A stretch of DNA of 64,000 nt from an uncultured Alphaproteobacteria bacterium (GCA_951812805.1 CATOSZ010000003.1:2248557-2312556); one strand, 5' to 3'. Counted from the first letter of the stretch, positions 51,347 to 61,135 are shown. The notes: generated by a model not told the origin, from the sequence alone. Numbers and translations are program-made.

Positions 51347-52905
51347 CAGCTCACTTGCCGATCTCGGCCCTGCCAATAGGGCTCCCGCAGGTCGGTCTTC
51401 AGGATCTTGCCGGCGCCGCTCAAGGGCAGCGGCTCGTCGCGGAACTCCAGGCTGCGCGGCACCTTGTAGCCGGCGATGAGGGCGCGGCAATGCTCGACCA
51501 GCTCGTCCTCGCCGATGTTCGTGCCGGGCTTCATGCGGACGATGGCGTGTACCCGTTCCCCCCACTTGTCGTCCGGCACGCCGATGACGGCGCATTCGAG
51601 CACGCCGTCGTGCTGATAGAGGGCGTTCTCGACCTCGGCGGAGAACACGTTCTCGCCGCCGCTGATCACCATGTCCTTGATCCGGTCGACGATATAGAAG
51701 AAGCCGTCCTCGTCCATGTAGCCGCCGTCGCCCGTGTGCAGCCAGCCCTCGCGCAGGGTCTCGGCCGACAGCTCCTCCTGCCGCCAGTAGCCGAGCATGA
51801 CGTTGGGCCCGCGCGCGCAGATCTCGCCGACGGTGCCGGGCGGGACCTCGTTGCCGTCCTCGTCCAGGATCTTCAGGTCGACCATCATCGCAGACAGGCC
51901 GATCGAGTTGATCTTGCCGAGGTCGGCGTGCCGGCCGGCGATGTAATCGGTCGGCAGCATGGTCAGGATCGGCGCGGATTCCGTCTGGCCGTAGCCGTGC
52001 ACGAACCGCACCGTCGGCATCAGTTCCAGGGCCTGGCGCACGACCGCCTCCGGCATGGGGGAGGCGCCGTACATCAGGGTTTCGACGGCGCTCAGGTCAT
52101 AGTCGCCGACATCGGGGTGGTTGACGATCATGTTCAGCATCGTCGGCACGTAGATCGTGTGGGTAATGCGAAACCGCTGCATGGCCTCCAGCGCGCCCTC
52201 GGCGCTGAAGCCCGGCACGAAGCAATGCCGGCCACCGGACATGGTGAAGGAGAAGGTGCCGAGCGCGTCGGCCTGATGGAACATCGGCGCGATATGCAGC
52301 CAGCACGAGTCGCGACCGATCTCCAGGCTGTAGAGCACCTGCATGGCGTTGGCGACGATGTTCCGGTGGCTCAACATCACGCCCTTCGAGCGCCCGGTGG
52401 TGCCGCCCGTATAGAACAGACCCGCGAGATCGTCGTCGCCCTTGCCGGCGTCCGGCGCGGGCGCGCTATCGGCGATGAGCGTTTCGTGCGCGTTCATGCC
52501 CGCCGGCGTCTCGCCCTCGGACAAATAGACCAGACGTTCGACCGAGGGCACCGCGTCGGCGATCCCCTGCCAGAGTTCGAGGAAGGTCGCGTCGACGCAG
52601 AAGATGCGCGCCTCGGAATCGTTCAGCCAGTGCACCACCTCCGGCCCGGCGAGGCGTGAGTTGACCGGCACGAAGACGCCGCCCGCCCAGGTAATGGCGT
52701 ACAGCATCTCGAAATACTGCACCGAATTCAGCGAGAGGATCGCGACCCGGTCGCCGTCCTCGAGGCCGAGCGCCTTCAACCCGCCGGCGAGACGTTGGAT
52801 CCGCGCCATCGTCTCCAGCCAGTTGCGCTTGTAGCCTTCGCCCTCGACGGCTATACCGTCGCCGTTCATCTGCACGGCGCGTTTCAGTCCCTGGGTCAGT
52901 TGCAT
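51346..52905 (-). CDS. Acyl-CoA synthetase (AMP-forming)
   Basis: Adenylate-forming acyl-CoA ligase (519 aa). DLAGLFYTGGTTGRSKGVML is the ATP-binding P-loop, FYIVDRIKDMVISGGENVFS the hinge, and LPLSGAGKILKTDLRE contains the catalytic lysine. The order in the operon, after two APH-type kinases, parallels pathways in which a hydroxy acid is first converted to its CoA ester and then phosphorylated. It starts 17 bases after the second kinase gene and overlaps the MFS start. Substrate chain length is not determinable. Confidence 0.93.
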   Translation of the reverse strand: MQLTQGLKRAVQMNGDGIAVEGEGYKRNWLETMARIQRLAGGLKALGLEDGDRVAILSLNSVQYFEMLYAITWAGGVFVPVNSRLAGPEVVHWLNDSEARIFCVDATFLELWQGIADAVPSVERLVYLSEGETPAGMNAHETLIADSAPAPDAGKGDDDLAGLFYTGGTTGRSKGVMLSHRNIVANAMQVLYSLEIGRDSCWLHIAPMFHQADALGTFSFTMSGGRHCFVPGFSAEGALEAMQRFRITHTIYVPTMLNMIVNHPDVGDYDLSAVETLMYGASPMPEAVVRQALELMPTVRFVHGYGQTESAPILTMLPTDYIAGRHADLGKINSIGLSAMMVDLKILDEDGNEVPPGTVGEICARGPNVMLGYWRQEELSAETLREGWLHTGDGGYMDEDGFFYIVDRIKDMVISGGENVFSAEVENALYQHDGVLECAVIGVPDDKWGERVHAIVRMKPGTNIGEDELVEHCRALIAGYKVPRSLEFRDEPLPLSGAGKILKTDLREPYWQGRDRQVS

Positions 52906-52922
52906 GCCGTTCTATCCGTCGC

Positions 52923-53984
52923 TCACATCCGCTCGACCATCTGCCAGGCCTGATCGGCCCGCAAGCGGCAGATATCCTTGTATTCGATCGACTGCGCCGA
53001 AGCCGAGATCCCGTCGAGGCCCCGCTTGTAGACGCCCTGCACGATCGCCGCGATGCGGAAGATGGCGAAAACGACATAGAAATGCCAGTTCTCGATGTCG
53101 CCGCGCCCGGTCAGCTCGCAGTAGCGGGTGACGAGCTCTTCCTCCGTGGGGATGCCGGTGGCCTCGAAGTCGGTGTCCAGGAAGTTGCCGGTACGTCCCG
53201 TATCCACGTGATAGACCATCAAGGTATAGGCGAGGTCGGCGAGCGGATGGCCGAGCGTCGAGAGTTCCCAGTCCAGCACCGCGACGACGCGCGGCGCGTT
53301 CGGATGCACCAGGCAATTGCCGATCCGGTAGTCGCCGTGCACCAGCGTGGTCTCGTCCGTCTCCGGGATGTTGTCCGGCAGCCAGTCGATCAATCGATCC
53401 ATCGACGGTATCGGCTCCGTTTCCGACGCGCGATACTGTTTGGCCCAACGGTCGTACTGACGGCGGTAATAGTTTCCGGGCCGGCCGAATTCGCCGAGGC
53501 CGACGGCCGCGTGATCGACATTGTGCAGGGCGGCCAGGCATTCGATGAAATTCATCGTCAGTGGCTTGCGCTCCGCCTTCGGGACTTCGTCCAGGCGCGG
53601 GTCGACCATCAGGCGGCCCGGCACGTGGCTCATCAGGAAGAAGGGCGTGCCGACGATGCTCTCGTCCTCGCACAGCAGGTAAGTCTCGGGCACCGGCACG
53701 GCGGTGTCGCGAAGCGCGGTGATGACCCGGTATTCCCGCTCGACCGCATGGGCGGACGGCAACAGCTTGCCGGGCGGTTTCTTGCGCATGACGTAGTAGC
53801 GTCCGCCCGCCTCCAGGAAATAGGTCGGGTTGGACTGTCCGCCTTCGAACTGGCGGACGATCAGCGGGCCCTGGTAGCCCTCGAGATGAGCGGTGAGGTA
53901 ACGCGCCAACGCCGCCTCGTCCAGCACATGGGCCGGGCGAACCGGGATGATCTCGACGCCCTGATATTCCGCTTCGTGGCTCAT
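52923..53984 (-). CDS. APH-family phosphotransferase (ACAD10/11-type), paralogue 2
   Basis: Kinase-like phosphotransferase of 353 aa. FEGGQSNPTYFL and YYVMRKKPPGKLLPSAHAVE form the ATP-binding lobe of the acyl-CoA-dehydrogenase-associated APH subgroup. The catalytic loop is LVHGDYRIGNCLVHPNAP (H-G-D-x-x-x-x-N) and the metal aspartate is in VLDWELSTLGHPLADLAY. Related proteins (LvaA in levulinate catabolism, the N-terminal part of ACAD10/11) phosphorylate 4-hydroxyacyl-CoA. The ATG overlaps the stop of paralogue 1 by 4 bases. Confidence 0.9.
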   Translation of the reverse strand: MSHEAEYQGVEIIPVRPAHVLDEAALARYLTAHLEGYQGPLIVRQFEGGQSNPTYFLEAGGRYYVMRKKPPGKLLPSAHAVEREYRVITALRDTAVPVPETYLLCEDESIVGTPFFLMSHVPGRLMVDPRLDEVPKAERKPLTMNFIECLAALHNVDHAAVGLGEFGRPGNYYRRQYDRWAKQYRASETEPIPSMDRLIDWLPDNIPETDETTLVHGDYRIGNCLVHPNAPRVVAVLDWELSTLGHPLADLAYTLMVYHVDTGRTGNFLDTDFEATGIPTEEELVTRYCELTGRGDIENWHFYVVFAIFRIAAIVQGVYKRGLDGISASAQSIEYKDICRLRADQAWQMVERM

Positions 53985-55057
53985 TGCGCGATCTTCTCCA
54001 CCTGCGCCCAGGCCGCCTCGGCCATTGGCCGGGCCCGCTTGCCTTCCTCCGCCGCATGCTCGCTCGCCGCGGTCCCGTCCAGCGCGCGGCCCATGATGCC
54101 TTGCAGGATCGCCGCCAGGCGGAACATGTTGTAGGCCTGATACCAGTCGATGTCGTCAATACCGGCCCGGCCGGTGCGCCGGCAATAGGCCGCGACGAAG
54201 TCGGCCTCGCTCGGAATGCCGAGGGCCTCGATATCCTGGCCGCCGACGCCGCGAAAGAGGTCACCGCCGAGGCGCCAGCCCATCAGCAGATAGGTGAAAT
54301 CCGCCAGCGGATGGCCGAGCGTCGCCAGCTCCCAGTCCAGCACCGCCAGCACGCGGGGCTCGGTCGGGTGGAAGATCATGTTGTCGAGGCGGTAGTCGCC
54401 ATGCACCAGGCAGGTCTCGTCCTCGGCCGTCAGTGTCGCCGGCAGCCACTCGATCAGGCGATCCATCTCCGGGATCGTCTCGGTCTCGGAGGCCTTGTAC
54501 TGCTTGGTCCAGCGCGAGATCTGGCGCTGGATATACTGTCCCGGCCGGCCGAAATCGCCGAGGCCCACCGCCTCGTAGTCGACCTTGTGCAGATCGGCCA
54601 TGACCTCGCCCATGGCGTCGTAGATCCGATAGCGCTCCGGCTTTGAGAGGTCGGGCAGCGTCGGGTCCCAGAACACCCGGCCCTCGACCCACTCCATGAT
54701 GTAGAAGGCGGTGCCGACGATGTCCTCGTCCTCGCACAGCACGTGGGTTCGCGGCACCGGCACCGGCGTATCGGCGAGCGCGGTGATCACCCGGTATTCA
54801 CGCTCCACCGCATGGGCGGACGGCAGCAGCTTGCCGGGCGGCTTGCGGCGCAGCACGTAATTCGCGCCGCCGGCGCTCAAGCGGTAGGTCGGGCAGGACT
54901 GGCCGCCCTTGAACTGCTCGACCTCCAGGGTGCCGGAGAACCCGTCGACATGGGCTTCCATATAGCGCTGCAGGCGCGCCACCTCGAAGCGATGCTGTTC
55001 GCGCACCGCCATGGTGCCCGAGAAGTTGCGCTGCATCTCGGCGCCACGATCCGCCAT
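53981..55057 (-). CDS. APH-family phosphotransferase (ACAD10/11-type), paralogue 1
   Basis: 358-aa paralogue of the next gene. EQFKGGQSCPTYRLSAGGAN and YVLRRKPPGKLLPSAHAVER are conserved. The catalytic loop is LVHGDYRLDNMIFHPTEP and VLDWELATLGHPLADFTY holds the metal aspartate. Both copies keep all kinase residues, so they are probably two active enzymes or a heteromer. The product ends with AWAQVEKIAQ. The upstream di-iron protein gene ends 26 bases before this start. By family analogy the substrate is a hydroxyacyl-CoA made by the downstream ligase. Confidence 0.9.
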   Translation of the reverse strand: MADRGAEMQRNFSGTMAVREQHRFEVARLQRYMEAHVDGFSGTLEVEQFKGGQSCPTYRLSAGGANYVLRRKPPGKLLPSAHAVEREYRVITALADTPVPVPRTHVLCEDEDIVGTAFYIMEWVEGRVFWDPTLPDLSKPERYRIYDAMGEVMADLHKVDYEAVGLGDFGRPGQYIQRQISRWTKQYKASETETIPEMDRLIEWLPATLTAEDETCLVHGDYRLDNMIFHPTEPRVLAVLDWELATLGHPLADFTYLLMGWRLGGDLFRGVGGQDIEALGIPSEADFVAAYCRRTGRAGIDDIDWYQAYNMFRLAAILQGIMGRALDGTAASEHAAEEGKRARPMAEAAWAQVEKIAQ

Positions 55058-55083
55058 GTCGGCCCCCCTTCGGCGACGCTGGC

Positions 55084-56196
55084 TCAGGCGGCGGTTTTCG
55101 CGGCGATGTCGCGCCGCCCGCTGTTGATCGCCAGCAAATAGTCGATACCGTCCCGTGCGATGGCATCTCCTACCATCTCGTCGCCCTCCGCCTCCAGCTC
55201 GGCCATGTCGACCCAGTTGGCATAGAGGCCGCGCGTCCGCTTGGTGACGATACCGGCCTTGACCAGGGTGCGGACCAGGACACGGAAGATGTTCGTTCCT
55301 TCCTTCAGTTCGCCCCGCCGGTCGCTCTCGTCATAGACCTCGCGGATGCTGTCGCGCAACTCCTTCCAGTCGATACCGAACTGGCCGTAGACAGCGCGCT
55401 TCTGGCGGATGTTGACCAGATTGAACAGCAGGGATTCGAAACATTCCGCCGCCCAGTCCTCGATCGAATGGCGTTCCGCCTGGCTGAGCGCTGGCATGGT
55501 GCGGTCGGCCCAGATCTTGCCAAAGCGATGATGGAAGGCCTCGTCCGTCATCACCAGCTGGACCAGGCGTTTGAGGACGGGATCGTTGGTGTGGGCGTGG
55601 ATGTTGGCGAAGGTACCCATCGCCAGGCCCTCCAGCAGCATCTGCATGCCGACCACTTTCTTCCAGACGACGTCGGTGTGAACGAGCTCTTCCAGCAGGT
55701 CGCCCAATGTCTCGCCAATCGGAAATGCGGTACCCCAGCGGCTTTCGACATACATCGCGAAACCGGTGACGTGGCGCGCCTCCTCGCGGGCCTGGTTGGC
55801 GGCGTATTCCTGCGCGCCCACATCGTGCAACAAGCTGCACAGCCCGGCGGACAGCGAGAGCGCACCCTGCTCGCCATGCAGAATGGAAGACAGCTGCCAG
55901 CGCATGACCTCATTGGCAAGGCGGGTCTGGTCCTCCTTCGACAGCGCCTGGACAAGAGGACTGCGGAATTCCGCGAGGCGCTGCATCGGCATGATGCTGT
56001 CACGCGTCAGGTCGAACGGTTCGGAGAAATCGAGATAGCGACGGTCGGTCGGATCCCAGAAATGCTCGTGTGTCGCGGAGATGATGGTATCGAAGGCGTC
56101 GGAGCGGCGATTGTAGCGCTCCACCTCGAACATTCGGCGGAAATCCTTCGGATCGACGACATCATAGGCCGGATCGTAGGTCAGTTGTTCCGACAT
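55084..56196 (-). CDS. Ferritin-like di-iron protein (putative oxygenase)
   Basis: 370-aa helical protein. A complete four-helix di-iron set is visible: Glu109 (HGEQGAL), Glu139-x-x-His142 (EEARHVTGF), Glu190 (LLEGLAM) and Glu219-x-x-His222 (DEAFHHRFG). This is the ferritin-like E/ExxH/E/ExxH pattern of hydroxylases, desaturases and N-oxygenases. There is no membrane helix or signal peptide, so it should be cytoplasmic. It is the first gene of the operon with the two APH kinases, ligase and MFS. An oxygenase that introduces the hydroxyl group used by the kinases is an attractive inference, not shown. Confidence 0.85.
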   Translation of the reverse strand: MSEQLTYDPAYDVVDPKDFRRMFEVERYNRRSDAFDTIISATHEHFWDPTDRRYLDFSEPFDLTRDSIMPMQRLAEFRSPLVQALSKEDQTRLANEVMRWQLSSILHGEQGALSLSAGLCSLLHDVGAQEYAANQAREEARHVTGFAMYVESRWGTAFPIGETLGDLLEELVHTDVVWKKVVGMQMLLEGLAMGTFANIHAHTNDPVLKRLVQLVMTDEAFHHRFGKIWADRTMPALSQAERHSIEDWAAECFESLLFNLVNIRQKRAVYGQFGIDWKELRDSIREVYDESDRRGELKEGTNIFRVLVRTLVKAGIVTKRTRGLYANWVDMAELEAEGDEMVGDAIARDGIDYLLAINSGRRDIAAKTAA

Positions 56197-56347
56197 GTCT
56201 GGCTTGCTCCCTGAGGCCTGGCCCCGCCCGTGGGAAGCCTAATCCATGCCCCAAGCCAAGGCGAGCCACGACGGCGCGCGAAACCAAAACGTTAACTCTT
56301 GCGCCGCGCGTGGCCCTATGGGGGCGTGATCTATGGCCGACGTCGTC

Positions 56348-57619
56348 TCAAAAGAAGACGTAGGAACGAACCACGACATTCTTGCGGCAAGGCGCGTCCA
56401 GCGGCACCGTCGGATCGACGCAGGCGGTGTGGAAGGACCAGCGCGAGACCGAGCCGTCGGTGATGGAATCGTAGCACTTCAGCATCGACATCTCGTTCGG
56501 CTGCTGCTGCGGGATCCAGTACCACTCGTGGTCGGCGCGGTGCGTGAAGCGGGTCGTCTCGCCGACGCGGTCGTCGTAGATGCGGTAGTTGTTGACGTAG
56601 GGCTGGTCGGCGAACGACGGCCAGGCGCACAGCACGAAGGGATACTGTTCCACCGTCTCCATCGGCTTGGCGAGGTTGATCGACATGAAGCGGCGCGACA
56701 TCTTCGCGTCCGCCTCGGCCTCGGTGTAATGCTGTTCACGCCCGAAATTGCGCAGGTTCTTGGTCAACAACTCACGGCAGCGCACGCGCCCGCTGTTGTC
56801 GTTCAGGTCGTTGTGCACCAGGTTGGCGTAATTGGCGTTGACGCCCGGGTTCTTGGCGTCCTGGTCCTCGGTCCGGTCGCCCGTGTAGTCCTTGTCGAAG
56901 ACGTCGTGGTTGTAGACCAGGGCGTCTGTGGCGCCGGGGAAGAAATCGAGGAGAAGCTGCTCGATCTCCGGATAGAAGACCCGCTCCACCTCGCCCGAAT
57001 CGTAGAAGTTCTGGCACTTCGATTCGATATGCGCCAGGGAAACGCCGAGCCTGTCCATGCTCTCGGGGCTGGTGGGCGACAGGCCGGGGTAATACTCCTC
57101 GATCCGGCGCGCGTCGCGCATGACCTGCGGGAAGTAGAGGCAGCGTTTGGCGTTGTCCTTCTCCATCTTCCGCAGCGCCTCGGCATCGGCCTCCCGCGAC
57201 GGATCGTGCCAGAGCGCATTGGACGAGACGATGGAATAGGACGGATATTCGTTGACCGTATAGCGCAGCGGCAGCGCCAGGCCGCCCTCCGGCGCTTCGA
57301 TGCCGTTGGCCCGGATGTAGTCGACGCACTCGTCATACTCGCGGAAGCCGACACCCCACTTGGTCTCGATCGGGCCGGGAGGTCCGTTATCGAGCATGTC
57401 GATGACGTCCTGGCCTTCGCCGTCGGCGATCTGCTTCAGCGCGGCGTCCATCGCCTTGGCGGTGCCGGCGTCGCCATCGACGTCGAAGGCCATGTAGGAC
57501 AGGCCGTCGTTGGCTGCGATGGGCGGCGGCTGGCCCTCGGTACGCTCCAGGGTCGGGACGTAGACGGACCCCTCCGCTTCCACCGCATCATGGCCGGAGA
57601 TGACTTTGCGCTCGTTCAT
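56348..57619 (-). CDS. CmcJ/NvfI-family oxidoreductase
   Basis: 423-aa protein of the CmcJ/NvfI (AsaB-like) family, related to Fe(II)/2-oxoglutarate enzymes of fungal and streptomycete secondary metabolism. Characteristic blocks are DALVYNHDVFDKDYTGD, YANLVHNDLNDNSGRVR, MSRRFMSINLAKPMETVEQY, FTHRADHEWYWIPQQQPNEM and MLKCYDSITDGSVSRWSFHT. The two histidine-containing segments (VHNDLND; FHTACVDP) are candidate iron ligands. GGAGG lies 7 bases before the ATG. It is monocistronic and divergent from a hybrid kinase (162 bases), with no biosynthetic partners beside it. Confidence 0.82.
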   Translation of the reverse strand: MNERKVISGHDAVEAEGSVYVPTLERTEGQPPPIAANDGLSYMAFDVDGDAGTAKAMDAALKQIADGEGQDVIDMLDNGPPGPIETKWGVGFREYDECVDYIRANGIEAPEGGLALPLRYTVNEYPSYSIVSSNALWHDPSREADAEALRKMEKDNAKRCLYFPQVMRDARRIEEYYPGLSPTSPESMDRLGVSLAHIESKCQNFYDSGEVERVFYPEIEQLLLDFFPGATDALVYNHDVFDKDYTGDRTEDQDAKNPGVNANYANLVHNDLNDNSGRVRCRELLTKNLRNFGREQHYTEAEADAKMSRRFMSINLAKPMETVEQYPFVLCAWPSFADQPYVNNYRIYDDRVGETTRFTHRADHEWYWIPQQQPNEMSMLKCYDSITDGSVSRWSFHTACVDPTVPLDAPCRKNVVVRSYVFF

Positions 57620-57781
57620 GGTGTGCCTCCAATTCGATCTGCTGCATTATCGCATAGGCGGCGCGGGCTTCCTAGAGGCTGGGGCCGTCTTCGTCCGGAC
57701 GGGCGTTGGAACGTTGACGGATTCTTAGCCCCTTCCGATCAGCATCGACGTTCCCGGGTCCGCGATGAATTGCAACTGAGC

Positions 57782-59848
57782 ATGCAGATCGACAAAAACA
57801 ATACGGAGAGTCCCGTGTGCTCTCCCACGGTATTGCAGAATATCCTGGATACGCTCGACCAGGGCGTCGCGCTTTTCGATGCGTCACGGCGCCTGGTTGT
57901 CGCGACCCCGGCTCTGCGGACCGGATTCGGGTTCCCCGATGACGTCATGAAGGTCGGAGCGTCCTGCTATTCGATCTTTCGTTTCCTTGCTGAGCGCGGG
58001 GACTACGGCCCCGGAGATCCAGCGGAACTGACCGAGAACCGCCTGCGCGTGGTTTGGAGCGGCACGCCCTCGCGTGTCGAAGTCTTGGTGCGCGGCAAGG
58101 TCTGGTATGAAATCGCGGTTCGACCCTTCGCCGGCGGCGGCATCTTGATAACGCAGATAGATATCAATGAACGCAAGAGGGCCGAATTGGCACTGCGCGA
58201 AAGCGAGGCACGGTTTCGCGATTTCGCCGATGTGGCATCCGATTGGTTCTGGGAGGTCGACGAGCAGCTGCGCTTTACGATGGTCACCGACGGTATCCGG
58301 AAATACAACGGCGGGGTGGACCCGAGCGGGACCTATGGATTGACGCGCCAGGAGCTGAATATACGCGGTGGCGTCAGCTCGCCGGCGTGGGACAGGCATC
58401 TCGCGGATCTGGAGGCGCGGCGCGAATTCAGAGCCTTCGAGTACCGGGTCGCGGATCCGCATGGCGGCTTGCACGATTGGTCGGTATCCGGCCGGCCGTT
58501 TTATGATGCGGACGGGGTCTTCGCCGGCTACCGGGGTGTCGGGCGCGATATCAGCCGTCGCAACACCATGATCGAGGAGCTGCGGCAGAGCAAAGAGCAA
58601 CTCGAGATCGAGATCTCCGAACGACGCGATCGGGAGGAGAGATTGGAATCGCAGGCAACGCAGTTGACCGAGCTGGCGGAGAACGAGAGTTTCCTGCGAC
58701 AGTCGGCCGAAGCCGCGGAACACGCCAAATCCAATTTCCTGGCCACCATGAGCCACGAGATCCGCACGCCGATGACGGCCGTTCTCGGCATGGCGGATCT
58801 GTTGCTGAAAACCGAACTCGACGATGAACAGCGCGATTTGGCGGGAGAGGTCCGTCGTTCCGGCGCCGCGCTTCTGACGATCATCAACGATGTTCTCGAC
58901 CAGGCCAAGCTGGTGGCAGGCAAGATGGATCTGGATCCGACCGACTTCGATCTGCCGGGCGCCGTCACCGCCTGCGCCGAAGCCCTGCGGATCCAGGCCC
59001 GGGACAAGAGCGTCGAGATGATCGTCGAAATCGACGACGACGTTGCGAAATTCGTGCGTCAGGATCACGGTCGGTTGCGGCAGGTGTTGCTCAATCTGAT
59101 CGGCAACGCCGTGAAGTTCACGGCCGCGGGCAGCGTCACGACACGTGTCCATCGGACCTCGGGCTCGGCCACCGACATGCGTTTGCGGTTCGAAGTGGTC
59201 GATACCGGGATCGGCATCGATCCCGATGCCGTCGGGCGCCTGTTCGACGCCTTCGAACAGGCCGATCGCAGCACGATGCGGCAGTTCGGTGGGACGGGTC
59301 TCGGCCTCTCCATTTCGAAACAGATCGTCGAATTGATGGGCGGCGAGATCGGTGTCGAAAGCGCGCCGGGGGTGGGAAGCACGTTCTGGTTCACCATACC
59401 CGTGCGCTCGGCCAGGTCCGACGCGACGGCGAACGTCGCGGCCGGCGACGACGACGCGGCGCCATCCTGTTCACCCTTGCGGATCCTGGTGGCCGAGGAC
59501 CATCCGGTGAACCAGGTGCTCATTGCGAAGATTCTCACGAGCCTGGGTCATCAGTGCGAAATGACGCGTGACGGCAGTGAACTGGTCGAGAAGTTTCCCC
59601 GCAGCGACGTCGACCTGATCCTGACCGATATACAAATGCCGCGCATGGGCGGCGTCGAAGCGACGGAGAAGATCCGTGCCGGCGGTCCGATCGGCAAGTC
59701 CATCCCCATTATCGCGCTGACCGCGGATGCGATGACGGATCGCATCGAAGTCTTTCGCAACGCCGGCATCGATGCCGTGGTGACGAAGCCGATCGATATC
59801 CAAGAGCTGACGTCGACGATCCATCAGGTCATGCAGGACAGAGCCTGA
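57782..59848 (+). CDS. Hybrid sensor histidine kinase (PAS-PAS-HisKA-HATPase-REC)
   Basis: 688 aa with no membrane helix, hence probably cytoplasmic. Residues ~15-135 and ~145-265 are PAS domains (the first ends ITQIDINERKRAELALRESE, the second GYRGVGRDISRRNTMIEELR), and a coiled coil follows. His325 in MSHEIRTPM is the phospho-acceptor, RLRQVLLNLIGNAVKFTAAG the N-box, and GTGLGLSISKQI the G2 box. The C-terminal receiver has Asp616 in LTDIQMPRMGG. The output partner is unknown. The frame stays open upstream to 56333, but that part is antisense to the CmcJ-family gene, so ATG 57782 is the start. Confidence 0.93.
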   Translation: MQIDKNNTESPVCSPTVLQNILDTLDQGVALFDASRRLVVATPALRTGFGFPDDVMKVGASCYSIFRFLAERGDYGPGDPAELTENRLRVVWSGTPSRVEVLVRGKVWYEIAVRPFAGGGILITQIDINERKRAELALRESEARFRDFADVASDWFWEVDEQLRFTMVTDGIRKYNGGVDPSGTYGLTRQELNIRGGVSSPAWDRHLADLEARREFRAFEYRVADPHGGLHDWSVSGRPFYDADGVFAGYRGVGRDISRRNTMIEELRQSKEQLEIEISERRDREERLESQATQLTELAENESFLRQSAEAAEHAKSNFLATMSHEIRTPMTAVLGMADLLLKTELDDEQRDLAGEVRRSGAALLTIINDVLDQAKLVAGKMDLDPTDFDLPGAVTACAEALRIQARDKSVEMIVEIDDDVAKFVRQDHGRLRQVLLNLIGNAVKFTAAGSVTTRVHRTSGSATDMRLRFEVVDTGIGIDPDAVGRLFDAFEQADRSTMRQFGGTGLGLSISKQIVELMGGEIGVESAPGVGSTFWFTIPVRSARSDATANVAAGDDDAAPSCSPLRILVAEDHPVNQVLIAKILTSLGHQCEMTRDGSELVEKFPRSDVDLILTDIQMPRMGGVEATEKIRAGGPIGKSIPIIALTADAMTDRIEVFRNAGIDAVVTKPIDIQELTSTIHQVMQDRA

Positions 59849-59866
59849 CGCCGAGGTTGTACGGCG

Positions 59867-61135
59867 TTACCGGCGAAGCGCGCGGGCACCGATATCGCGC
59901 CGGCAGAAGCCGCCTGGCCAGTCGATGATGTCGACGGCTTCATAGGCCCGGGCCCGCGCCGCCTCGATGTCCGCGCCGCTCGCCGTCACGCCCAGGACCC
60001 GTCCGCCGTTCGCCAACAGGCGGCCGTCGTCGCGCAGCGTGCCGGCATGGAAGACGGTGACGCCCGGCAGTTCGCCGGCCGGGCCCAGGCCGGCGATCTC
60101 GCTGCCCTTCTCGTAGCTTTCGGGATAGCCGTTCGCGGCCATCACCACGACCATCGCCGCGTCGTCGCGCCAGCGCAGGTCGACGTTGCGCAGCTGACCG
60201 TCGGCCGTGGCCATCAAGGCCGGCAGGACGTCGGAGCGCAGCCGGGCCATCAGCACCTGGCATTCCGGATCGCCGAAGCGGCAGTTGTATTCGATCAGGT
60301 GCGGGCCCGCCTCGTTGATCATGAGGCCGGCGAACAGCACGCCCTTGAAGGGTCTGCCCTTCTCGGCCATGGCGCGGATCGTCGGCTCGATGATGCGGCT
60401 CATCGTCGCCTCGACCATCGCGTCATCCATCACCGGGGCGGGGGAGTAGGCGCCCATGCCGCCGGTGTTGGGACCGGTATCGCCGTCGCCGACCCGCTTG
60501 TGGTCCTGCGCGGTCGCGAGCGGCAGCACGCTCTCTCCGTCGGCAAGGGCGAAGAAGCTCGCCTCCTCGCCGTGCAGGAATTCCTCGATGACGATTTCGG
60601 CGCCGGCCGCGCCGAAGCGGCCGCCCAGGATCTCGCCCGCCGCCTGGATCGCCGTTTCGACGTCTTCGGCGACGATGGCGCCCTTGCCCGCCGCCAGGCC
60701 GTCCGCCTTGACGACGATGGGCGCACCCATCGCCTGGATATGGGCGGCGGCGGCCTCGAGGTCGGTGAAGCGCTCGTAGGCGGCCGTGGGAATGCCGACC
60801 TCGGCGCAGAGTTCCTTGGTGAAGGCCTTCGAGCCTTCCAGCACCGCGCCCGCCGCGCTCGGGCCGAAGGCCTTGATTCCGGCGGCGTCCAGCCGGTCGA
60901 CCAGGCCGGCGACCAGCGGCGCTTCCGGCCCGACGACGACGAAGTCGATTGCCTCGGAACGGCAGAAGCCGAGGATGCCGTCGAAGTCCATGGGGTCGAT
61001 GTCGACGGTCCGTGCGATCTCGGCGATGCCGGCGTTGCCGGGCGCGCAGAACAGCCGCTCGGTCAGGGGGGAATCGGCGATCGCCCAGCAGAGCGCGTGC
61101 TCCCGCCCACCCGAGCCGACGACAAGAATGTCCAT
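59867..61135 (-). CDS. purD: Phosphoribosylamine-glycine ligase
   Basis: GAR synthetase, the second step of purine biosynthesis (422 aa). It begins [20 protein letters not shown], has the ATP-grasp signatures [20 protein letters not shown] and [20 protein letters not shown], and [20 protein letters not shown] for metal and phosphate binding. The start at 61135 matches the family N-terminus; a longer in-frame extension to 61231 overlaps the divergent xseA start and is rejected. It converges with the hybrid kinase (18 bases). Confidence 0.96.
   Translation of the reverse strand: MDILVVGSGGREHALCWAIADSPLTERLFCAPGNAGIAEIARTVDIDPMDFDGILGFCRSEAIDFVVVGPEAPLVAGLVDRLDAAGIKAFGPSAAGAVLEGSKAFTKELCAEVGIPTAAYERFTDLEAAAAHIQAMGAPIVVKADGLAAGKGAIVAEDVETAIQAAGEILGGRFGAAGAEIVIEEFLHGEEASFFALADGESVLPLATAQDHKRVGDGDTGPNTGGMGAYSPAPVMDDAMVEATMSRIIEPTIRAMAEKGRPFKGVLFAGLMINEAGPHLIEYNCRFGDPECQVLMARLRSDVLPALMATADGQLRNVDLRWRDDAAMVVVMAANGYPESYEKGSEIAGLGPAGELPGVTVFHAGTLRDDGRLLANGGRVLGVTASGADIEAARARAYEAVDIIDWPGGFCRRDIGARALRR

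Noticed and set aside
56333-57781. A 1171-codon open frame suggesting a giant fused sensor kinase
   Set aside because: The first 483 codons are antisense to the well-supported CmcJ-family gene and have no domain. The kinase starts at ATG 57782 with its PAS domain.
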